Source of the DNA: Stictocephala bisonia
Taxonomy: Eukaryota; Arthropoda; Insecta; Hemiptera; Membracidae
Assembly (NCBI GenBank): GCA_035578905.1
Contig: JAQJVL010000200.1
Location: forward strand, 310,001 to 374,000
Direction of reading: 5' to 3'
Length of the DNA stretch: 64,000 nt
Below are positions 32,917 through 42,333 of the stretch, piece after piece (the first letter of the stretch is position 1; every line of letters begins with the position of its first letter). Made by a program: the position numbers and the translations under genes. The notes under the pieces were generated by a model. That model was not told where the DNA came from and searched no databases. It saw only the letters and a program-made list of their open reading frames with translations.

Positions 32917-35465
32917 AGTAATAATAATAATAATAATAATACATCTTTATTTGCCATTGGATAAATACAATCATAGACAATGTCAAATATACAGCAACAG
33001 GCCAAGTCATTAAAAATTTATATTAACAGTGAATCAAAATAAAAAAAATAAGCTTCAGGTTGTATATCGATAACATGTTACCCAAAAACAAATACATAAA
33101 TCAATTACAATAAAATACGGCTAAAAGTTAATATTGTCAAGCATAAAAAATTCCTCTAAAGTGTAAAATGGATTTTCTAAACTCCAACAATAAAATTTGT
33201 TTAAAATAGTTTTTTGTCGTATTTATTGATTAAAGGCAAGAGAAAGTTGTAAGTTTTCAAGCTGTGAACGACATGGCTATCAAGTGTTTTTGTAAGTCTG
33301 TAAAATTCTATTTTTGCATTATTTTTCTGTCTAGTATTGTGGCTATGTGTGTAAGATGTGAAGTTAAGTAGGTGAGGGTTTTTAAAAACATAATTTACTA
33401 AATCAAACAAATATAAATTAATAACGGTTGGTATTTTTAGGGATCTGAAGAGTGGTTTACAGTGTTCTGTTAAGCTAGATTCAGAAAATACTCTAACCGC
33501 TTTCTTTTGTAAGATTAAAATGTCTCGGATTCGTTTAGAGTTCCCAAAGAAAATTAGGCCATATATAAAGATGGACCGAAAATATGCGTAGTATGCTGTT
33601 TTTACATAACTAATTTTAACGCAATGTGTCAAACGTTTCAAAAGAAATATTACTCTAGATAGTCGGCATGCAATATAATCAATGTGTTGATTCCAGTTAA
33701 GGTTTTCATCAATGAAAACACCCAGAAATTTTACACAAGAAGAAAAATCGTTATTATTGATACATGTATCAACGGAATTGGACCTTAAGCTAAACAATAC
33801 ATTTTTGGTTTTGTCATTATTTAAAAGAAACCCATTCGCTTGAAACCACTCAGACGCATCTAGGATGGTATTTTGTGCTAATAATGTAATGTCAGCAAGA
33901 TGTTTACCTGTATTAACAAAGGTAGAGTCGTCTGCATATAATATGGTTGTGGTTGATATACTTGAAGGTAAGTCGTTAATGCAGACTAGGAATAAGAAAG
34001 GTCCAAGAACGGACCCCTGTGGAACGCCATATTGCACGGTAATTTCATGGAACCATTCGCCATTGATAAAAACTTTTTGTTTCCGATTGTTTAGATACGA
34101 TTTAAAGAAGTTAAGGGGGGCACCTTTCACACCATAATAAGATAATTTATTTAAAAGATCATTATGTTCCACGCAATCGAACGCTTTGCTCAGGTCGCAA
34201 AAGGTAGCCTGCGCTAAACCTTTATCTTCAAATGTTTGGAGAATTATTCTAGTAAGTTTATCAATGGCGTTTGATGTTGATTTGTTTCTTATAAAACCAA
34301 ATTGGGATGTGCTGATAAAATTATTAATTTCAAAAAAATTGTAAATCTGATCGAAAACTAAAATTTCTAACAATTTGGACAGAACCGGAATTATTATAGC
34401 CACTGGTCGATAACTTTCCACCTTGTCTCTTGGACCTTTCTTAAATATTGGACAGATCCTTGAGATCTTTAGAGCGTCAGGAAAGAATCCTTCATCTGAT
34501 TTTTTGCAGAAATTATTAAAATCATTTGGAGAGAAACTCATTAGTTCTTGTTGTTTAGACCCCCCACTACTCTTTATGACATTCCATGCAGCTTTACGTT
34601 TATTTTTACTAGTTTCTATGTATTTCATATTGTAGGCTGTTTTCACTTCCTTAATGGCTTGTTTGTATTGCTTTTTATAAGTAATAAGACTTTCTTTTAT
34701 AGCTTTATTTTCTGTATTTTTTGAGGCTTTAAATAAAAAAAATAATTTGTCCTTCATTTTAAAAAGGTCTTGTGTGTACCAATTTGAAATACTGGAATTA
34801 GCACTTTTTGACCTAAGTGGTTTTAATTTTTGAAAATAACGAATATTATTTAAAATGATTGTAAATAAACATTGAAAGTTCCGGTCAGCCCCTTTGCCGT
34901 GGTTCTGTAATAAAAGGTGGTCCCAATCATAGGAATTTAAATTTTGGGAAATATTATTAAAAAGGGATTTGGGAATGACGAGTTTAGAATTATTGTTAGA
35001 GGAGTTACATGCATGATATTGTTCTTTACAGTGTTTGGTGAGAGTAACGAGAATCATGGTCTGAATAGGGGAAAGGGATAATTTTACAAAATGCTTGATA
35101 AACTGAGGCGTTAATAAACACATTATCCAGGCAATTATTGCCTCTGGTTGGAAATTTATTTAAACAATAAAAGTTGTGCTGTCTGAGAATATTTTGAAAA
35201 ATATTAACTGTTTTTTTGCTTGTGTTTATGTCAAATTTAGAGTTTAAGTCTCCTCCTACAATTATAGTGTAGCTGGACCATGTACACAAGAATGTTAGAA
35301 GCGAATCAAGAGACTGCAGGAATACATTTGCATCACCTGAGGGAGAATGATATAATGATACAATTATAAGTTTGTTTTTTTCACTAATAGTGGCAGAGGC
35401 TTCAAAATGAAGTTCTTGGCAAAAGGAGCTAAAGGATACGATTACTACATACATCGTTACTACAT
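32917..35465 (-). mobile_element. CR1-like LINE, 5' truncated, with (ATT)n-type tail
   Basis: Read on the minus strand it runs from endonuclease sequence (about 35454) through RT to a 3' UTR. It ends ATAAAGATG plus a TATTATT microsatellite tail (32920-32941), which replaces poly(A). It is bounded by the 106-bp direct repeats. The frame is broken once and there is an internal deletion, so it cannot move by itself. Confidence 0.8.
33201..35454 (-). pseudogene. LINE ORF2: endonuclease plus reverse transcriptase, frameshifted
   Basis: The APE-type endonuclease part (35454-35060) shows LIIVSLYHSPSGD, VGGDLNSKFD, LDNVFIN and YSDHD, which are catalytic-region motifs. A frameshift near 35060 moves the frame into the 640-codon RT ORF (ATG at 35123 is internal). 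RT motifs by residue of that ORF: SYRPVAIIIPVLSKLLEIL (237-255), QFGFIRNKST (274-283), CDLSKAFDCVEH (309-320), QYGVPQGSVLGPFLF (364-378) and catalytic YADD (396-399). At about residue 208 (near 34499) the text jumps from NDFNNFCKKS to DEGFFPDALKISRICPIFKK. The RT fingers block (the KPxKSxGxDxI region, about 100 residues in relatives) is deleted in frame. A CR1/Rex-like relationship is judged by motif wording only. Confidence 0.85.
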
Positions 35466-35572
35466 ACGATTACTACATACATCGTTGACGATAATACAGT
35501 CGATACGACGATGAACGATGGTTGATGCACCTCAAAGGTCAGATCCAGTAACTAACGGTGCGGTCTGCAGTG
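35466..35572 (+). repeat. Right copy of the 106-bp direct repeat
   Basis: Partner of 32811-32916. It continues directly into the GC-rich exon candidate, so it is likely part of that gene's 5' UTR. A second, shorter duplication (CGATTACTACATACATCGTT) lies just upstream at 35439-35483. Confidence 0.88.
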
Positions 35573-35590
35573 CGCGGCCTTCGGTCCAGT

Positions 35591-35707
35591 ATGCGGAAGC
35601 AGCGGCAGTGCCTCGGGCTGTGTCTCGCGCTGGTCACTTCACTGGGCTGGATCAGCAGTTTCAGCTCTACACTGACTCAGCTCATCCAACGGCGTCACCT
35701 CTTTTAC
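35591..35707 (+). CDS. Possible first coding exon: signal-anchor peptide, gene unknown
   Basis: An ATG with A at -3 (CCAGTATGC) opens a 39-codon frame that ends exactly before GTAAGC, a good 5' splice site, in phase 0. The peptide begins MRKQRQ, continues with hydrophobic CLGLCLALVTSLGWISSF (residues 7-24) and ends STLTQLIQRRHLFY. This is the layout of a type II membrane anchor (as in Golgi glycosyltransferases) or a signal peptide. The exon is GC-rich against AT-rich surroundings. An overlapping frame from ATG at 35518 (73 codons, no recognised domain) is the alternative. Downstream exons were not found in the window, so the family is unknown. The presumed 5' UTR is duplicated on both sides of the LINE at 32917-35465, which may alter transcription. 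Confidence 0.4.
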
Positions 35708-36590
35708 GTAAGCAACTCAGTTTCCATGTGACATATTGAAAGTCTGAACTCAATGTCCTTCAAAGAGTCTGCAGAGGTCGTCTCTTTTTTGGATGTATTC
35801 TTACAAGAACAACGTTAAATGCTGAACAGTACTGAGAAATAAAAGATTTGTCGAAAGACAATAATTTTTTCATCGTTCAATAGAAAATAAAAGTTATTAG
35901 AGAATGTACTTATTTTAATCACACACAAAACTAATAAACTAAAAAGTTTTGTTATTTAATCGCGAATTAATATTTTTTTGGAAATTAAAATATACTGTAG
36001 ATTCTCCAGTAACGCACTTATAAACGATGTAAACGTTATCATTTTCCGTCAAAAAGTAAGTCACAGATCTGTTCCGTATTTAACATTGCTCTTATGGGAA
36101 TAAATCGAATATGGCGACTATCAAAAACTCTTAAAGGTGATTGGTGGGCCACTAATTTGTGTTTGTACATTATATTGCACTGCGTTATAATACTGTAACT
36201 TAATGAATCTGTATTGGACGCAGCTAACATCACTGATGCTGGTCGTTTGTAACGTTACAACGTGTGAGCTGTATTAGCCCACATATTGTGCAGTCTGTTA
36301 CGTATTTACGTTCAAACAGGTATGTAACAATAAAGATGGTGTTAGAACGCACCTCACACCCACGCACGTGTAGTGGTTCGAGTGGGCGTTCCGTATTAGG
36401 GGCGCACTTCGTGGAAACTCTCACACTGTAAACGATTGTAAGTTTTCTTCAAGCTAACCGTGTTACTTATCATAGCGATCTTCAACAGTGATACTTAAGA
36501 TATTTTTATGTGTCCCAGACTTAAAAATGCTTACATCGTTTTCAGACTACGCTGATGTAAATTATATTTTTAAGGTAGCGGTTTTCCAAA
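35708..36590. other. No further exon seen; AT-rich, possibly intron
   Basis: If the exon at 35591 is real this is its first intron. A segment near 35760-35820 (GTCTGCAGAGGTCGTC and following) resembles 40485-40552 and may be a dispersed repeat. Confidence 0.3.
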
Positions 36591-36905
36591 GTGGTATGCC
36601 ACTACAGCGAACACCACAGTGGTATGCCACTACAACGAACACCAAAGTGGTATGTCACTACAGCGAACACCACAGTGGTATGCCACTACAACGAACACCT
36701 AAGTGGTATGCCACTACAGCGAACACCAAAGTGGTATGTCACTACAGCGAACACCAAAGTGGTATGCCACTACAACGAACACCTAAGTGGTATGCCACTT
36801 CAGCGAACACCAAAGTGGTATGCCACTACAACGAACATCCAAGTGGTATGCCACTACAGTGAACACCAAAGTGGTATGTCACTACAGCGAACACCAAAGT
36901 GCCAG
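36591..36905. repeat. Minisatellite array, 28-bp units
   Basis: Eleven units of GTGGTATGCCACTACAGCGA followed by ACACCAAA. Each unit contains GTGGTATGCCAC, which can pair with itself allowing one G-T wobble. Two base variants (GCC/GTC and CAG/CAA) are shuffled among units. The unit length is not a multiple of three, so ORFs through it change peptide from unit to unit. Confidence 0.92.
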
Positions 36906-36954
36906 CCAGCTATAAACAGATTTCAACTAATGTAGTAATAGTAACTATTATTAT

Positions 36955-37125
36955 TATATACCTTGAGGACCTTTATCCTTGAGGATTTATGGTTATAAAA
37001 GGAGGGATTAAGAAGTTGACGGTCCTGTCATCGCATGGCAAAGTGGAGAAATAACTACTCGACACACATTTAGCACACTATTGTGGATCCGATCTCTGTT
37101 TCATTCTTCTCTGTGCCAGTACATG
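36955..37125 (+). mobile_element. CCACAGAG MITE family, copy E (5' truncated)
   Basis: Retains CCTTGAGGATTTATGG, GACGGTCCTGTCATCGCATG, GCAAAGTGGAGAAATAACTA, CTCGACACACATTTAGCACA and the end TTCTTCTCTGTGCC. Confidence 0.6.
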
Positions 37126-38065
37126 CACTAAAATGTAATATTATTTTAAAATATTATTACTTTCTTTATGAGTATTCGACGACAGTAAAACTGCGTACAT
37201 AAACTCTGTATAAACTGTCCGCATGGATTTTTCGGCAATTTTTAGAAAAGTGAGTTTATAGCCATTAGATTTTTTGGTACAGTATTAGAAACGGGGAATT
37301 TCTGATGAGGACTATAACCTTCAAACACTTAGAATACGAGCACCATCAAAACTACATAAAGTCCCATCGCGTGTTCTAACTGTATTCATGATTTATCTGA
37401 GAATCCTCGCCTCCATCTGGAGCTGAGAACCAGCACGCGTATAGTAGCACCAATTAACCAGAGGTCGTCGCCGAGGATCATCCAAGGCCGTCCTGTGAGG
37501 TGAAACCGAGGCCGCGGTCAAGGCACAAACACCGGAAACGTGGCTCGTGTGAACTACTATGCAAAAAAGGTGGCCGTGCAAACGCAGAAAAATTACTTGA
37601 TCCGCAGGTGATATTTCAATCCGTAGAGGGACTTGTAGAAGCCAACTCTTGTTTCAAGTCTTCAGAACCGCGTTTCTACATAACCTAACCCTAACCAATA
37701 CCGAGAGTTCAAGTTAGTACAACTCAAAACATCTAAGTTTTTAGTTTCGAAGAAATAACTAATAAGCTTGTCAAATTGAAATGAGAGGTGTGCTTTAGCA
37801 CCGTCAGGTAGCAGCACATGCGCGAGTCTATAGTAAGCGTTTCTATAGTAAATGATAGTAGTTAAATTAGTATGCTGTGTACTACCCTCAAAGCTTAGGT
37901 AGTAGTTTTCAGAATGTACAGAGAAACATATTTTTTGAGAGGAATTAAATGTGTGTGCACCTACTGAGAAATACAACCCTCCTCGTCGATGTTATCCCCC
38001 CCCCCCCAGTTACTCTTGTACAAGTCAGGGATATCCTAGGCAAACTTTTCTATCTACTTCTTCAG
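37126..38065. other. No confident gene; poly-C at 37998-38007
   Basis: A GC-richer stretch at 37400-37570 contains no recognised coding motif. CATAACCTAACCCTAACC at 37678-37695 is a minimal telomere-like trace. Confidence 0.35.
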
Positions 38066-38250
38066 AGTGTGTAACCACAGAGAAGAAATAAACAGAAGTC
38101 ACATCCAACAGTGCGCTATATGTGTCGAATAGTTATTTCTCCAGTATGATAAGTCATGCGATGGCAGGGCCGGCACCTTTTCAGTCGCTCCCTTATTTTA
38201 AACCCTCATTTTAAGGGTTGAAAATATTACTGTTCATTATTATACGCATT
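38066..38250 (-). mobile_element. CCACAGAG MITE family, copy F (truncated)
   Basis: Begins GTAACCACAGAGAAGAAATA and includes CACATCCAACAGTGCGCTAT, GTGTCGAATAGTTATTTCTC and GCGATGGCAGGGCCGGCACC, then fades at about 38225-38250. It is in the same orientation as copy C. Confidence 0.6.
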
Positions 38251-41080
38251 TGTTTATTTCAGAATAAAATTAAAAAATCTGAACATTTTAAGGTTTCTTT
38301 TATGACATTCTGAGAGCAATTTCATAGATAATCGGCGATTCAGATAGCTGAAGTTTGGGTGATTGGAGAATCCATTCCCTGTGGCACCCTCACTCACTGA
38401 TGCTCTGGGGTTTGTTGACCTCTGTTGTCAAACGCATCTTTGGCCAAGGCCATTTGCTGCAGCAGTCTTTTTATACCTTCACTAGTGAGTCCTTATGTAT
38501 CGGTGACAGCGTGGCGACCATCTTTGTCACACTCTCAACTATGTAAACAGTCACACCACGCAGCCTAAGTGTGTGACATCTCATTAAGGTTAAAAAAAAA
38601 TTATTTCGGTAAATTTTAATTAAAAATTGCTGTCAGTAAACGTCCAAAATGGTAAGGGAGCAATACGTATCACAAATGTGTTTTGTCTCATATATTTGCT
38701 TGAGCTTCGGTCATTGGTAAATGTATGGTTTGACGTAATACGCAGATTAAGAGAGCTCTAAACCTCCGCGCTGAGAAGCGTAAAAACTGATTTGCGCGGT
38801 CCAAGAGACTGTCTTTATTTACTGTCGTAATTTTATAAATGAAATATCTATTTAAATATAAACACTTTTTTGACTAGACTAGCTTTTAGAATTTTCGAAT
38901 TCTTCTTCATTTTGATTTTATAGATGATTGAAAGTACCCAATATTCAAATGAGTGCCAAAATAAAATTAGAGCTGTTATCGAAATTTTAAAAAGCGATTC
39001 TAGTCAGAAATTTATCTTATTTCAATTTAGTTTTGGTTTTAGATCGATATCTTCAAAGGTTTAGCCGCAATATGGGACCTAGCGAATGCCTGCATGGCAA
39101 TTTATTGCTAAAAAATGCGGTGATTCGTGAGAACCAAGTAGCGAAACACCGAACTTTTTTTATTATATTATAATGAGTTATGAAGTATTAAAATATTACA
39201 GAAAATAAGTGTTATTAGGTTATAAGTATCTTGCCCTCTGCTGCCATTGACCCAACAAATCGAACTAATCAACTTTCTGTGTATACAAAATTAGTATATC
39301 AGTCGGTAGTTCTTAAATGAGTAAGAAAATAAATCGAACAAAACAGTGCCATAATACGACTTCCTTTAAAAATACATATTAAAATAGCAATACGCGACCC
39401 CGTTGAGGCCTATGTATTTTGAATTGGTAATCTTCTTGTATCACCTATATAAGTTTTCTCGACTGATATATTTTATGTATTATGCATTCGATATCAAATA
39501 CTGTATTATGTGATAAAAAAACAGAGGCAGCATGCAACAAAGTGAGTCTACATTCGAACTATGCAACTAACCTAATTTGAAAAAGGTTTCAACTCTGCCT
39601 TAGACTTATTGTTGTGTAAACTATTGGTGGTCAGTTAGATAGAGTTCGTGTCGTCAGTTTTGTGTTTGCACACATTGCACAGCCAGGTCAGCGGGTTACA
39701 CAATTGTCGCCATCTTGTTTGTGAATTCCAACAATCGTACTCGGCTTCCTGGACAAATCACCAACAGTACAGAGTGAGAGTGATCTGATTATGTCAGTAA
39801 TATTGGACAATTTTCTATTAGGATGAAGACGATTAAAAACTTATAACATCCATACATCCAGGGTTCTAGACAAAAATAACTTGGAATTTGTTCTAAATGG
39901 TTAGGTTTCGTTAGGTTGATACCGGGTGCCCAGTTTAGCGCTCTAAGGAATTTAGTTCTAGATTGCATCGCAACTGCCGCTAAGAGCAGTAAAGATCCTG
40001 ACTCTCTAACAAACAAGCAATGTATTCCCATACCCTCCCCCCCACCCATAGTCCCCGCCTGCCTCGCTTTGCAAATTCGACAGAAGGACTCAAGTCCCTC
40101 ATTTATAATAAACTCTAGCAATGAATTTAATATATATTATTAATCAAATTTTTTAACCGAAGATGACTGTGCAAATTTCTTTTATAGAACAAATATTATT
40201 TATAGAACAAATTTGTAACACTAAAAAAAACATTTTTTTAGATTTACTATATATATACTAGTTTGGTTAGTACCTTTAATCGACTATATTCTTAAAATGT
40301 TATTAAAATATATCACACGGTTTGTTCATGAGTTATGTACCTAAAAGGCCAAATTAGTCACTTTGGGCAGTTATACTCCATAAGAGAATTATTCAGAATT
40401 TTTTTCCCATAACACATTTATTACTAACACAGATATAAACAATTTTATTTGAAAAATTAAAAAAAATGTACGATCGAACACTCTTAAGGGTCTGCAGAGG
40501 CTGTCGGCCATGTTGGTTTCAATCCCATGAGAACAATGTTATTTTCGAACCGGACATACGATCCCACGTATTCAAATTATACAGTTATTTTTTAACGGAT
40601 TTTTTCAAACAAATTGCGTTTGATAAAGAATAAAATTGCGCGTGGGAGCAGCTTTGTGAATTCGTAATTAGTTTATACTTTTTTCTTTAAAACTTAAAAC
40701 ACCACCACTCAGTTATAGTGTAATTAGGTGTCTCATTCGTTAATTATTAACTGTTTTGGATTTGTACTTAATTTTTCATCACCTACACATTTTCAGAATT
40801 GAAACTGATTTTTCTTGGTTAAAACAAAACCAGACAAACCGTTGCTTTTAGGGTGTTTTTTGTCCTGACAAAAATTTTAACAAGGGAAATCCACAATCGA
40901 TGACAAAATTAATTTAAAATATAACTAATAACTAAACAATGACATATCATTTTTAAATTTTGATTGCACCAACGTTATTAGGTAGAAATTGTGGTGTTAA
41001 ATGACATTAAGGTTGAATGAGGCTATGACTCTGTATTTAGTTTGGGTTAATATTATATGTTAATATTAGTATTATGTGGG
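38251..41080. other. No confident gene
   Basis: AT-rich with scattered patches. 39640-39760 has promoter-exon-like features (repeated TCAGTT, GCCATCTTG, and CAGAGTGAGAGTG as a weak donor) but no coding start. 40485-40552 resembles 35757-35820. None is strong enough to call. Confidence 0.35.
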
Positions 41081-41139
41081 TTATTGGTATATTCAAAAAG
41101 CAAATAAAACTGAAGAATCAAGTTATGTCCACGCACCAA

Positions 41140-41275
41140 TATATCCACGCATACACACGCATTTGGTATTGACCAACTCGCCCACCCATACACGCACTGT
41201 GGTTTTGACCCACCCGCCCACCCATACACACACTGTGGCATTGACCCGCCCACCCACCCATACACGCATTGTAAT
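41140..41275. repeat. Minisatellite remnant, about 35-bp units
   Basis: Three to four units with CCATACACGCACTGTGGTTT then TGACCCACCCGCCCA; a member of the minisatellite superfamily. Confidence 0.85.
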
Positions 41276-41302
41276 TCTTTAACTGATTTTCTTTAAAAAT
41301 TC

Positions 41303-41431
41303 CATAAAATCATGGAAAAATGGTCGACAGTTCCTGGTTATTTTTTTAATACATAAATAATTTCTAGTTAAAATCATTTATGTATTAAAAAAATAACCAG
41401 GAACTGTCGACCATTTTTCCATGATTTTATG
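41303..41431. repeat. Perfect hairpin: 56-bp inverted arms, 17-nt loop
   Basis: The left arm 41303-41358 (starts CATAAAATCATGGAAAAATG) is the exact reverse complement of the right arm 41376-41431. The loop is 41359-41375. No mismatch was found in 56 positions, which implies a recent origin or ongoing correction. No ORF and no obvious target-site duplication. Confidence 0.97.
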
Positions 41432-42333
41432 ACAATCCGTTTCAGCTATTTTTAATAACTGACATCGCAATATTTGTAGTACTTTTTATGAGAGTATATT
41501 ATTGCAAAAAAGCTGAATATTAAGTGGAAAAATTATGCCGAATATTAGCGGGAAATAGATTTATCAGCGGAACTCTACGGCCTGTTCCGGGAAGGAACGC
41601 TTACACAACATACATACATGCAATTATTTCATAATAAATTACATTTATCAATCAAATACAAAACATGTCACTAACCTTAAATTTAATTAGGACTATAATT
41701 GTTTGCATGGGACATGATGAAGACCCGTGCATTTTCTTTCCAATTTAGGCTTGAAATTTTCCCAACTCATAACACAGTTTTAGGTTCGATAAACTGGTAC
41801 CTATTTCAAACAATTTGTTGATATTTAAAATAAATCATTAAAAGATAAGGGTAAACCTACAGAAATATTATTTTCTGTTTCCCAAGATACAAAAAAATGT
41901 AAAATTATTTAATCCAATCTGCGTTTTTACCAGTTTTGCAGCACAGCTGTAGCTCAAATAAATATGTCGCTACTAACTTAAAAGTCACTGAACCCCTCAG
42001 TGATTTCGTCCGATTTTTCCTAAGACGGCAGTCGATTATTTAAACCCCTGGGCTAAATGAATACAAAATGAATAAAAGGTATCTGTACAATTCCAAACTT
42101 CAGCCATAACGTTTAAATTTTAGATAGTTCTAGAACAATCTTTCTATGATTATTGTTGTGAATTGAATTCTACTAACTTAACAATTTATATGATTACATT
42201 TCATGCAGTTACTCAGAGTTTTTTTAAACATTGTTTATAAATAAGTAGACACAGCCTACAGCGATTCAAATACGGTGCATTACTGAACATTTAAACGGAC
42301 TTCTCGAATGTTTAGCAACTTATTGATCGTTCT
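41432..42333. other. No gene seen
   Basis: AT-rich sequence with no supported feature. Confidence 0.45.

Noticed and set aside
34423..34635. Plus-strand ORFs opposite the LINEs and the transposase (for example 33865-34137, 54499-54732)
   Set aside because: Antisense shadows of well-supported minus-strand coding sequence.
36591..36905. Possible CRISPR array with 28-bp repeats
   Set aside because: Units abut directly with no spacers; it is a minisatellite.
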